A DNA stretch of 8,004 nt from Halovenus sp. (GCA_003551945.1 PUNZ01000127.1:1-8004), one strand, 5' to 3'. Positions 1 to 5,689 are shown, counted from the first letter of the stretch. The notes: generated by a model from the letters alone, not told the origin. Numbers and translations are program-made.

Positions 1-10
1 CCGACTCGGA

Positions 11-658
11 TTACTCTGCGTTTTCAACTGGTGCGCCAGGAACGTTTGTCTGGACGCTCATTAGCCCCTGTTTGGCCTTTTGTTTGGATGCATAGCCCTG
101 TCCGCTGTCAGCGATGATATTTCCGTTATCATGGCGAAGTCGCCAGCGCCATTTATCCTGCTTATCGGCAAAGAGCTCAAAGGTTGCTTTGCTCCCTCCT
201 TCTGTTGGCACTTCCTCATCTTTTGACTGGTCGACGATGTAGGCACCCGGCGCGTTTTTCCTGACGCTTTCGAGTCCCTGCTTTGCCTTCTGTCGGGATG
301 CGTATCCCTCTGCACTGTCACCGATGATGTTCCCGTTCTGATGGACGAGACGCCATCGAATCTTCTCTTGTTTGTCCTCAAAGAGCTCAAACCGTGCTTT
401 GCTCGCAACGACATCAGTTTCGACGTCGCCGTCTTCTTCTTCCCATTCAACCTCGATTTCAAGCGATATCTGTCCGTCATCGCGTTCGAGTTCAACGTCT
501 AGCTCCGATTCTGCCGGTACGTTGACCGTAATGCTCTGTTCGTCGTCGATGGGGACCGGTTCGCCGCGCCGCAGTCGGTTAGCAATACCCTGGAAAAACG
601 TTGCAAGTCGTCGGCGCTTGCGTGATGTCTCCTCTTCGTGAACAGTTTCCTCTGACAT
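11..658 (-). CDS. HVO_2922-family protein: amphi-Trp-like N-domain plus two DUF1508 repeats
   Basis: 215 residues, ending in TAA at 11-13. Residues 1-35 are polar and basic (KRRR at 14-17). Residues about 40-80 look like the haloarchaeal amphi-Trp domain: alternating strands ending in an acidic ELERDDGQ...EVEWEEED stretch with W72. Two DUF1508 (YegP/UPF0339) units follow at about 86-140 and 156-210, exactly 70 residues apart and identical at 40 of 55 positions; each has FELF.DKQ, RWRL, NGNII, DS..GYAS.QKAKQGL and PGA. No membrane segment or signal is present, so the protein is probably cytosolic. No biochemical role is known to me for these domains; DUF1508 proteins are small beta-alpha units often found duplicated. 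The start is supported by a TATA-like element 26-32 bases upstream. The gene lies 66 bases downstream of the copper ATPase on the same strand but has its own promoter. Family assignment is confident; function is unknown. Confidence 0.9.
   Translation of the reverse strand: MSEETVHEEETSRKRRRLATFFQGIANRLRRGEPVPIDDEQSITVNVPAESELDVELERDDGQISLEIEVEWEEEDGDVETDVVASKARFELFEDKQEKIRWRLVHQNGNIIGDSAEGYASRQKAKQGLESVRKNAPGAYIVDQSKDEEVPTEGGSKATFELFADKQDKWRWRLRHDNGNIIADSGQGYASKQKAKQGLMSVQTNVPGAPVENAE
29..403 (-). repeat. Tandem coding repeat within the DUF1508 gene
   Basis: Residues 86-140 (nucleotides 239-403) and 156-210 (nucleotides 29-193) repeat each other at a 210-base period, 40 of 55 residues identical. 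This is an internal gene duplication, not a mobile or CRISPR repeat. Confidence 0.85.
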
Positions 659-683
659 ACACGCAACGATTTGGTTGCCAAAC

Positions 684-690
684 GTATAAT
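684..690 (-). promoter_or_regulatory. TATA box of the DUF1508-repeat gene
   Basis: Read on the minus strand this is ATTATAC, 26-32 bases before the ATG at 658. That spacing puts transcription initiation at or very near the start codon, so a leaderless mRNA is expected. It lies in the 66-base gap after the ATPase stop codon, so the gene need not depend on read-through. Confidence 0.6.
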
Positions 691-724
691 TCTAGCACAT
701 AAATGTACCTGCACTGTCCTGAGT

Positions 725-3196
725 TCACTTCTTGAGCAACTGCCGCGAGGAGTTTGTCACAACCAGCGTACTGCTGATGGCCATCGCCACTGCCGCAAAC
801 AGTGGGTTAATGAGTCCGGTAATTGCGAGCGGAATTGCGATGCCATTATAACAGAAAGCCCACCCGATATTCTGCTTGACGCGCTTGTTTGCAGCACTGG
901 CGAGGTCGAACACCGTCTCAAGCGAAGAAAGGTCATCGGTGACGATGGCGACGTCGGCGGCATCCGCTGCAAGCGCTGTCCCGCTTCCGAGCGCGATGCC
1001 GAGGTCTGCGGTGGCGAGGGCTGGCGCGTCGTTTGTCCCGTCGCCGACCATGACGGTCTGCTTCCCGGCTCCCAGTCGGTTGACTGTCTCGGCCTTCGCT
1101 TCCGGTGGAACGCCGGCAAACACCTCATCTATTCCGGGGTGGGCACGGAAGCGGTCGGCGGCGCGGTCATCGTCTCCCGTCAGCACCGCGACTTCGATTC
1201 CCTGCTCGTCGAGCCAGTCGATGACGGCGTCCCACTCTTCGCGCGGGTCGTCGCCGACCGCAGCAAGGCCGATGGCGGTTCCGCCCTCACCGACGATGAC
1301 CGGAACGTTTCCGGCAGCGCTGACTTCGTTGGCGGTCTCGCTGAGCGATTCGGGGACGGTCCATCCTTCGTTTGCGAACAGGTCGGGATTACCGACGAGA
1401 ATGCGTTCACCGTCGACGACACCGCTGACACCGTTTGCATGACTCTCAAAGGAGGTAACCCGGGGGCTGGGTTCATCGGGACCAGCAAGTTCGGAGTCGC
1501 TTTCGCCGACGGATGTTACACCGCCGTCGGTCGCGACGGACTCAGGCGGGGTGTCTTTACCGGCGGCAAACTCGGTCGCGACTGCCGCCGCAATCGGATG
1601 CGATGAGTGCGTTTCAAGCAACGCCGCTCGCTCGAATAGTTCGGTTGGGCCGTCGGCTTCGATAACCCGCATTTCGCCGGTGGTGAGCGTTCCCGTTTTA
1701 TCGAAGACGACAACGTCGACGTCGCGCAGGCGCTCGAAGATGGTCTCATCGAAGACGACGATGCCGCGTTCGAGCGCCTCGCGAACGCTTGAGGCGATGG
1801 CAAGCGGCGTTGCGAGTCCCAGCGCACAGGGACAGGAAACAATGAGGACAGTCAGCGCAACGAGCATCGTTGCTGATACTGATGCTCCCAACGCGAGGAA
1901 GTGGATAGTCCCGACAACGACGGCAAGCACCAGCACCAGCGGGACGAAAATCGTCGCCAGACGGTCTGCAAGTTGCTGAATGCCGTGGTTTGCGCTCTGG
2001 AGATTCCAGACCATATCGGTGATACGGGCAATCGAACTGTCGGCGTCCTCGCCGACTTCGATGATAAGTGAGCCATCTTGTAACAGCGAGCCGCCGATGA
2101 CTTGCTTGTTTGCGGTCTTCGGTACGGGCAATGACTCGCCGGTGACGACAGCTTCGTCGACGGTACCTTCGCCGTCGACAACCAGGCCATCGACAGGAAC
2201 GCGTTCACCTTCACGGATGAGCACGTGGTCGCCAGGAGCTACATTGGAGACGCTCACCGTCTGGTGTTGGCCGTCCGGGTTGTGGAGTCGCGCTTCATCG
2301 ACCTGTGCCGTCGTAAGGTCCGCCAGCGTTTCTGTCGCTTGTCTTTTAATCTGGTTTTCGTAATAGCTCCCGACGGTGACGACAAGGATGATGCCGACGG
2401 TCACGTCGTAATACATGTGCGGGTCACCGACGAAGATAGCAAGCGTGCTGTAGGCCCACGCACTGATGGCGGCCAGGGCCACGAGCAGGTCCATGTTAGG
2501 CCGGCGAGTTTTGAGGCTGACATACGCGCCCTTCAAAATTGGGTTCCCAGTAACGAAAAGAACGATGCTGGTTAGAAATCCAAGCACGAGATAGAAATAC
2601 TGTGCACCGGTGCTATCGAGCATCTCGGCCATGAACGCGGCAACCTCCGGCGGTGCGTAGAGGCCGTGTTCGAAATAGGTCGGGTAGATGATGATGACGT
2701 AGTTGAGCATCACCATCATCCCGAAGACGAGACCGACGATAAGCTGATACAGCAGGCGGTCTTCGGCCTGTCGTTTGCCGAGCGGGTCGTCTTTCTCGTA
2801 GGCCCGATAGCCGAGTCCCGTCAAGGAGTCACAGAGGTCTTCTGTCCCGACTTGTTCGGGGTCGTGAGAGACCCGGACGGTATCGGTGATGTAGCTGGCA
2901 TCGACAGCGGCGACAGCCTCGTCTTGTTGTGCCTGCGACTCGACAAAGGTCTCGCAGGTGGCACAGTGCATCCCGTCGATACGAAGGAAGGTCGTCTCAT
3001 ATCCCTCTGGAATGTCTTCTGCTGGCTCATCGTCGAGTTGTTCGATACCCTCCTCGACGGAGAGGTCAGGCCGCTCATCAAGGGTCTCGTAGACGTGTCG
3101 GCAGCCGGGACAGCAAAAGCTCGTGCCATCGGGGGTTTCGACGGCTGTCTCTGCAAGCGGGAGTTCACAGAGCGTGCAGTGGTCACCGGTGCTCAT
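725..3196 (-). CDS. copA: Copper-translocating P1B-type ATPase (CPC type, FixI/CcoI/CopA2-like)
   Basis: 823 residues. It pumps Cu(I) across the cytoplasmic membrane, driven by ATP and a phospho-aspartate cycle. Order of parts: a Cys-rich N-terminal metal-binding domain of PF12156 type (C7, C10, then CCPGC at 28-32); a heavy-metal-associated domain with GMHCATC at 75-81; membrane helices at about 148-172, 198-217, 234-257 and 261-279; actuator TGES 352-355; helices about 412-435 and 441-468, the latter with CPC 455-457; DKTGT 499-503 (phosphorylated D499); HP 533-534; GDGTNDAP from 718; two last helices with Y783-N784 and M805..S808-S809. CPC, YN and MxxSS are the Cu(I)-site signatures of P1B-1 pumps. 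PF12156 followed by HMA is typical of FixI/CcoI (CopA2) pumps that supply copper to cytochrome oxidase, not of simple detoxifying CopA. The nucleotide-binding domain has an acidic, low-complexity insert at about 543-582. No oxidase or chaperone gene is adjacent. Silver export is a possible alternative. Confidence 0.95.
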   Translation of the reverse strand: MSTGDHCTLCELPLAETAVETPDGTSFCCPGCRHVYETLDERPDLSVEEGIEQLDDEPAEDIPEGYETTFLRIDGMHCATCETFVESQAQQDEAVAAVDASYITDTVRVSHDPEQVGTEDLCDSLTGLGYRAYEKDDPLGKRQAEDRLLYQLIVGLVFGMMVMLNYVIIIYPTYFEHGLYAPPEVAAFMAEMLDSTGAQYFYLVLGFLTSIVLFVTGNPILKGAYVSLKTRRPNMDLLVALAAISAWAYSTLAIFVGDPHMYYDVTVGIILVVTVGSYYENQIKRQATETLADLTTAQVDEARLHNPDGQHQTVSVSNVAPGDHVLIREGERVPVDGLVVDGEGTVDEAVVTGESLPVPKTANKQVIGGSLLQDGSLIIEVGEDADSSIARITDMVWNLQSANHGIQQLADRLATIFVPLVLVLAVVVGTIHFLALGASVSATMLVALTVLIVSCPCALGLATPLAIASSVREALERGIVVFDETIFERLRDVDVVVFDKTGTLTTGEMRVIEADGPTELFERAALLETHSSHPIAAAVATEFAAGKDTPPESVATDGGVTSVGESDSELAGPDEPSPRVTSFESHANGVSGVVDGERILVGNPDLFANEGWTVPESLSETANEVSAAGNVPVIVGEGGTAIGLAAVGDDPREEWDAVIDWLDEQGIEVAVLTGDDDRAADRFRAHPGIDEVFAGVPPEAKAETVNRLGAGKQTVMVGDGTNDAPALATADLGIALGSGTALAADAADVAIVTDDLSSLETVFDLASAANKRVKQNIGWAFCYNGIAIPLAITGLINPLFAAVAMAISSTLVVTNSSRQLLKK

Positions 3197-3212
3197 TTGT
3201 CTGGTTCCGACT

Positions 3213-3234
3213 GGCAGACAGTATACTGTTTGCC
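3213..3234. promoter_or_regulatory. 22-base palindrome over the copper ATPase TATA box (likely operator)
   Basis: Half-sites GGCAgACAGTA and TACTGTtTGCC abut directly, so 10 of 11 base pairs are symmetric and the inner 12 bases (3218-3229) are a perfect palindrome. The TATA at its centre (3222-3225) is about 27 bases before the ATG at 3196, the expected place for the TATA element of a leaderless gene. A dimeric protein bound here would exclude TBP, so repression is the natural reading, with release by copper inferred from the gene product. The regulator is not identifiable in the window. Confidence 0.7.
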
Positions 3235-3318
3235 GCCAGCCGTAGTTGTCGAAACGGTAGTGCCAGAGAATGAATACCCTGTCGGTTGTTGTGCGCTCCG
3301 GGTGTTCTCCTGTGTGTT

Positions 3319-3906
3319 CTAATCGGATTTTTCGGGAAGATCGCCAGTCAATTCTTGAACCATGATTTGTCCGATGAACATCCGAAGAGTATCAATAAGT
3401 TCGTCTTCGTCAGCGTAGGAAGCGATATTTGCATCCCAGCGCTGGGTCACTGCTCCAAGCATTGCAGAGGAAACGGACGATTCGTGGACTACCAACACCC
3501 GCTCACTGTCTGGGTAGAGTTCCTCAAGAACCGCACCGACTTCTATCCCGACACCGAGATTGTCTCCGAGATGCGGTACGATGAACGCAACGACGTTGCT
3601 TGCATTTGCGAATCTGATGCTTTGAGTGGCAGCATCCATCTCAGTAAGTGAAATATTGGCGTCAACAGCAAGAAATGCGTTCACACCAGGAGTCGTCCGG
3701 AGGCTTCCCTGAACTCGTCGAAGCGTTGCCAGCATCTCATCCGTGGACGCTTCATCTGCGTGTGCTGACGGGAGAGATACCTCTTCGCTATCCATGCCCT
3801 CCGGGATGAGCGACTCAACGTCGAATGAAGTGTACGGCCCCATCAAATATACCAAGAAATCCGAGTAGGGTACTGTCCCAAGTTCGGCTTTCAGTCGCTC
3901 TCGCAT
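3319..3906 (-). CDS. DUF7509-type haloarchaeal protein, possible nucleotide-handling fold
   Basis: 195 residues from the ATG at 3906. An upstream in-frame extension to 4026 exists but would run through the promoter and over the divergent gene; the TATA element at 3931-3939 supports 3906. I recognise it as the haloarchaeal family called DUF7509, with no established function. Visible motifs: a hydrophobic strand followed by MGPYTSFD (22-29); an acidic variable stretch 33-56; LRRVQGSLRTTPGVNAFLAVDA (62-83); AATQSIRFANASNVVAFIVP (92-111); GDNLGVGIEVGAVLEE (114-129); a strand RVLVVHE (136-142); SYADEDEL near 163-170; ELTGDL near the C-terminus. The GP loop after strand 1, and a Gly-rich GxxxExG segment (E122) after a later strand, recall nucleoside 2-deoxyribosyltransferase-like or TIR-like Rossmannoid enzymes; this is inference. 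No signal peptide or membrane segment. It is divergent from a winged-helix regulator that probably controls it. Confidence 0.85.
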   Translation of the reverse strand: MRERLKAELGTVPYSDFLVYLMGPYTSFDVESLIPEGMDSEEVSLPSAHADEASTDEMLATLRRVQGSLRTTPGVNAFLAVDANISLTEMDAATQSIRFANASNVVAFIVPHLGDNLGVGIEVGAVLEELYPDSERVLVVHESSVSSAMLGAVTQRWDANIASYADEDELIDTLRMFIGQIMVQELTGDLPEKSD

Positions 3907-3930
3907 CAGCAAAATATCCAACCCATTACT

Positions 3931-3939
3931 ATTTAAATA
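3931..3939 (-). promoter_or_regulatory. TATA box of the DUF7509-type gene
   Basis: The minus strand reads TATTTAAAT, a very good archaeal TATA element. Its centre is about 29 bases upstream of the ATG at 3906, which implies a leaderless transcript and fixes that ATG over the upstream in-frame alternatives. Confidence 0.7.
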
Positions 3940-3956
3940 CAGGGCATACTCAATGA

Positions 3957-3986
3957 CTATCGACTCAACAACCATTAAGTCGATAG
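3957..3986. promoter_or_regulatory. 9+9 perfect inverted repeat between divergent genes (likely operator)
   Basis: CTATCGACT (3957-3965) and AGTCGATAG (3978-3986) are perfect reverse complements separated by 12 bases. Half-site centres are 21 bases apart, two helical turns, so a dimer could contact both on one DNA face. The repeat lies upstream of the minus-strand TATA element (3931-3939) and overlaps the only plausible promoter region of the plus-strand regulator starting at 4014. A second, wider pair, CTCAATG (3949-3955) and CATTGAG (3995-4001), flanks it asymmetrically and may be coincidental. The winged-helix protein at 4014-4421 is the obvious candidate ligand, giving autoregulation and control of the DUF7509-type gene. 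Confidence 0.65.
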
Positions 3987-4013
3987 GAGCAGTACATTGA
4001 GACAAGAACACCA

Positions 4014-4421
4014 ATGGCAACTGCAAAAGGCGACAAAGAATATCCGCTCGATCCCGCCGAAATGCTGCCTGAGGACAGCATCCTCTCGTTCGAGGAGTAC
4101 ATAGACATGCAGCGTGCGATCGGAGAGGGGACTCGCTATCGGCTCCTCCATTATCTCACAAACTGTGGAGATGCAAGTCCGAAGGAACTCAAAACAGCGC
4201 TTGATATCCCTGGAAACACGCTCCATCATCACCTGAACAACCTCGTCGATGTCGGACTTGTCCAGAAGCGAGCTCGCAATGAAGCAGATAGCGATGGCCT
4301 CTTCACCTACTATCGGGCAAGTCCGTTTGGAAAACTGATTCTGGAGAATGGCGTCAAGGAACTGATGCGAATGGAAGGCGACTTTCGAGAGATGTACGGC
4401 GCCACCGACGATACCGAGTGA
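4014..4421 (+). CDS. Winged-helix (ArsR-like) transcriptional regulator
   Basis: 135 residues, cytosolic DNA-binding protein. An acidic N-terminal tail leads to a helix at about 27-50 containing IGEGTRYRLLHYLTNCG, the usual opening of haloarchaeal ArsR-like winged helices. The helix-turn-helix is at about 55-77 (SPKELKTALDIPGNTLHHHLNNL, recognition helix near 66-77), followed by VDVGLVQKR and a wing with an acidic turn and LFTYYRASPFG (96-106). A C-terminal helix (107-127) probably dimerises. There are no clustered Cys or His metal ligands beyond C51 and the HHH at 71-73, so a metal sensor is not indicated. It is divergent from the DUF7509-type gene, and the inverted repeat at 3957-3986 overlaps its promoter region, so negative autoregulation is likely. 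No strong TATA lies at the leaderless position; CATTAAGT at 3974-3981 could serve, with a leader of around a dozen bases. A T5 run (4423-4427) follows the stop. Confidence 0.88.
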   Translation: MATAKGDKEYPLDPAEMLPEDSILSFEEYIDMQRAIGEGTRYRLLHYLTNCGDASPKELKTALDIPGNTLHHHLNNLVDVGLVQKRARNEADSDGLFTYYRASPFGKLILENGVKELMRMEGDFREMYGATDDTE

Positions 4422-4450
4422 GTTTTTAACGATTGGTTAGTGAGAAGACA

Positions 4451-4460
4451 TTTATACATA
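4451..4460 (+). promoter_or_regulatory. TATA box of the Tat lipoprotein gene
   Basis: TTTATACATA begins 27 bases before the ATG at 4478. It supports a leaderless start there and argues against the in-frame ATG at 4433, which is upstream of this element. Confidence 0.6.
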
Positions 4461-4477
4461 ATAATAATACGGACTAT

Positions 4478-4933
4478 ATGAACCGTCGGACGTTTTTACG
4501 TCGTGGCTCTCCCCTGCTGGTTGGTGGGGTAGCGGGGGTGTCCGGCTGTCTTGATTTGCTTGATGATGGATATTACATTGAGGGAATACGGGTAGCAAAA
4601 GAGGTTGATCTCGAGATTAGCCCGGTAGTAGTTGATATGATGGTTACCTTCGATGACGACGTCATTTATGAAGATGTGGTTGAACTCGACGGAGAGAGGA
4701 ACGATGGCTATGTGACAATACGAGAGGAGTTACCGAATGAATCTGGCCAGTTCCATATTGATGCATCCACGCCAGAAATTGATGCCGAACCGCTGAGCAC
4801 CAATCCAGGTGAAAATCGTGACCAGGATTGTTTTTTCCCGAAAATATCCGTAAGTACTCTTGGCGCTCAGGATATCTCTATCTCAATAATGACACATTCC
4901 TGTGAGCAAGCCGAAATATGGGAGTGGATATGA
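4478..4933 (+). CDS. Orphan Tat-exported lipoprotein, unknown function
   Basis: 151 residues. The N-terminus MNRRTFLRRG carries the twin arginines (R3-R4) of a Tat signal, followed by a hydrophobic core LLVGGVAGV and a lipobox VSGC with C24 as the predicted lipidated residue. Haloarchaea commonly export folded proteins through Tat and anchor them by such a cysteine, so the mature protein should be on the outer face of the membrane. The mature part is acidic and strand-rich, with YYIEGIRVAKEVDLEISPVVVDMMVTF near its start and two further cysteines near the C-terminus (C-F-F-P and H-S-C-E) that could form a disulfide. It resembles the many small haloarchaeal halocin-like or binding-type lipoproteins only in general architecture; I do not recognise a domain. 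Codon use is AT-richer than in neighbours (24/60 G+C at 4561-4620), which suggests recent acquisition or low expression. It lies between the regulator and the cupin with its own promoter. Confidence 0.85.
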   Translation: MNRRTFLRRGSPLLVGGVAGVSGCLDLLDDGYYIEGIRVAKEVDLEISPVVVDMMVTFDDDVIYEDVVELDGERNDGYVTIREELPNESGQFHIDASTPEIDAEPLSTNPGENRDQDCFFPKISVSTLGAQDISISIMTHSCEQAEIWEWI

Positions 4934-4940
4934 GCATTCC

Positions 4941-4972
4941 TTTTTGTTGACCGTTCGGCACGCTCTTTTTTT
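4941..4972 (+). terminator. T-tracts after the lipoprotein gene
   Basis: A T5 run (4941-4945) starts 8 bases after the lipoprotein stop, and a T7 run (4966-4972) follows. Archaeal RNA polymerase terminates at T-rich stretches without a required hairpin, so these are plausible termination points. The T7 run is also about 26-32 bases before the cupin ATG and might instead act as a weak TATA substitute. Confidence 0.35.
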
Positions 4973-4989
4973 GGCTACCGGCAGTAGCC
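4973..4989. promoter_or_regulatory. 6+6 inverted repeat just upstream of the cupin start
   Basis: GGCTAC (4973-4978) and GTAGCC (4984-4989) are perfect reverse complements with a 5-base spacer, ending 8 bases before the cupin ATG. It could be an operator between the promoter and the start codon or, if the mRNA has a leader, a hairpin close to the start. Arms this short can occur by chance. Confidence 0.35.
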
Positions 4990-4997
4990 CAGATACG

Positions 4998-5336
4998 ATG
5001 AAACCAGAGAACGACCAGCTGCTCGATTTGGTCGGTGACCCATTCGAACTTGATGACCTGCTTGCCTACCAGGAGGGGGCAATCGTCTCCCGGACGCTCG
5101 TCGACAGCGAAGCGGTGACGCTCACCATCTTTGCCGTCGATGAAGAACAAACGATTAGCGAGCACTCCGCCCCGCATGAAGCCCTTCTGCAGGTACTTGA
5201 TGGCACTGCAACCGTCTCAATCGCGGATGAAACCTATGAGGTAGAGGCAGGCGAAGGAATCGTCTTTCCGCCGGATGTTCCGCATGCACTTGCCGCCGAC
5301 GAGCGATTCAAGATGCTTTTGACGATGATTCGGTGA
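4998..5336 (+). CDS. Small single-domain cupin protein
   Basis: 112 residues from the ATG at 4998. The longer in-frame form from 4902 would overlap the lipoprotein gene in another frame and lacks family-like sequence. It is a single beta-barrel: cupin motif 1 is at about 51-69 (T..EHSAPHEALLQVLDG, with H56, H60 and E61 as candidate metal ligands) and motif 2 at about 83-97 (EAGEGIVFPPDVPHAL, with H96). The C-terminus FKMLLTMIR is characteristic of a group of short bacterial and archaeal cupins of unknown substrate. Members bind a divalent metal in the barrel; the role may be sensing, isomerisation or oxygenation, and the sequence does not decide which. It has no signal and is probably cytosolic. 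It is flanked by the lipoprotein and the toxin-antitoxin operon with gaps of 64 and 62 bases, and none of these neighbours suggests a shared pathway. Confidence 0.88.
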   Translation: MKPENDQLLDLVGDPFELDDLLAYQEGAIVSRTLVDSEAVTLTIFAVDEEQTISEHSAPHEALLQVLDGTATVSIADETYEVEAGEGIVFPPDVPHALAADERFKMLLTMIR

Positions 5337-5369
5337 ACAGCCCGGTAATCGTATTGAGGAAAGCGTTTA

Positions 5370-5394
5370 GTAATACAATAACATATTGTAATAC
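5370..5394. promoter_or_regulatory. 11+11 inverted repeat in the toxin-antitoxin promoter (likely VapB/VapBC operator)
   Basis: GTAATACAATA (5370-5380) and TATTGTAATAC (5384-5394) are reverse complements at 10 of 11 positions with a 3-base spacer ACA. The element begins inside the TATA-like TTTAGTAATA (5366-5375, about 27 bases before the ATG) and ends 4 bases before the start codon of the antitoxin, so a bound protein would block both TBP and polymerase. AbrB-type antitoxins, alone or with the toxin, normally repress their own operon through such sites. Confidence 0.72.
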
Positions 5395-5398
5395 AGAA

Positions 5399-5689
5399 AT
5401 GCCGGGTAAGACTGGTGACGGCGAAGTTATTCACGTCTCGAAGAAAGGGCAAGCAACGATACCCAAGGACCTTCGCGAACGGTTCGGTATCGAAACGCCC
5501 GGGAAGGTATTCATTCACGAAGAGGAGGGGAAAATTGTGGTCGAACCGCTCCCAGCGGTCGAAGAGATGCAGGGCGTTCACGCCGGTCGCTACGAGAAAG
5601 GAGAAGTGTTGGAACACTTGCAGGAGATGAAAGAAGAAGACAAGCGACTAGAGCGTGAGGATAACGAGGAGACTGACAAAGCTATATGA
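5399..5689 (+). CDS. vapB: AbrB/SpoVT-type antitoxin
   Basis: 96 residues from the ATG at 5399; an in-frame ATG at 5333 would start upstream of the promoter and overlap the cupin stop. Residues about 9-52 form the swapped-hairpin AbrB fold: VIHVSKKGQATIPKDLRERFGI followed by PGKVFIHEEEGKIVVEPLP, the standard DNA-binding part that works as a dimer. The C-terminal half (53-96) is highly charged and helical (MKEEDKRLEREDNEETDK) and is the part expected to wrap the toxin and block its active site. Its stop overlaps the toxin start as ATGA (5686-5689), giving translational coupling and fixed stoichiometry. It very likely represses its own promoter through the palindrome at 5370-5394. The assignment as the antitoxin of a VapBC-type pair rests on domain type, order and overlap. 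Confidence 0.92.
   Translation: MPGKTGDGEVIHVSKKGQATIPKDLRERFGIETPGKVFIHEEEGKIVVEPLPAVEEMQGVHAGRYEKGEVLEHLQEMKEEDKRLEREDNEETDKAI

Noticed and set aside
29..403. Direct repeats considered as a CRISPR array or mobile repeat
   Set aside because: Two copies only, in frame, with protein-level conservation; they encode tandem DUF1508 domains.
663..682. Small inverted repeats upstream of the DUF1508 gene (GCAAC/GTTGC and TTTGG/CCAAA)
   Set aside because: Arms of only 5 bases that overlap each other; this is within what chance gives in a short spacer.
671..1606. 311-residue open frame on the plus strand opposite the copper ATPase gene
   Set aside because: It lies wholly antisense to a gene with every P-type ATPase motif; its translation is Cys/Arg-rich with no known domain and unlike acidic haloarchaeal proteins. 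It is a shadow of biased codon use.
3907..4026. 40-residue N-terminal extension of the DUF7509-type protein
   Set aside because: It would read through a strong TATA element and the inverted repeat and overlap the divergent regulator; the family-like sequence starts at the ATG at 3906.
3975..4232. 85-residue minus-strand open frame opposite the regulator
   Set aside because: Cys-rich translation with no domain, antisense to a clear winged-helix gene and spanning the operator.
4433..4477. Upstream ATG for the Tat lipoprotein
   Set aside because: It precedes the TATA element at 4451-4460 and would bury the Tat motif 15 residues inside the protein.
4902..4997. Upstream ATG for the cupin
   Set aside because: The extra 32 residues overlap the lipoprotein gene out of frame and do not resemble the cupin family.
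5333..5398. Upstream ATG for the AbrB antitoxin
   Set aside because: It overlaps the cupin stop codon and would translate the promoter and operator; the family start fits 5399.
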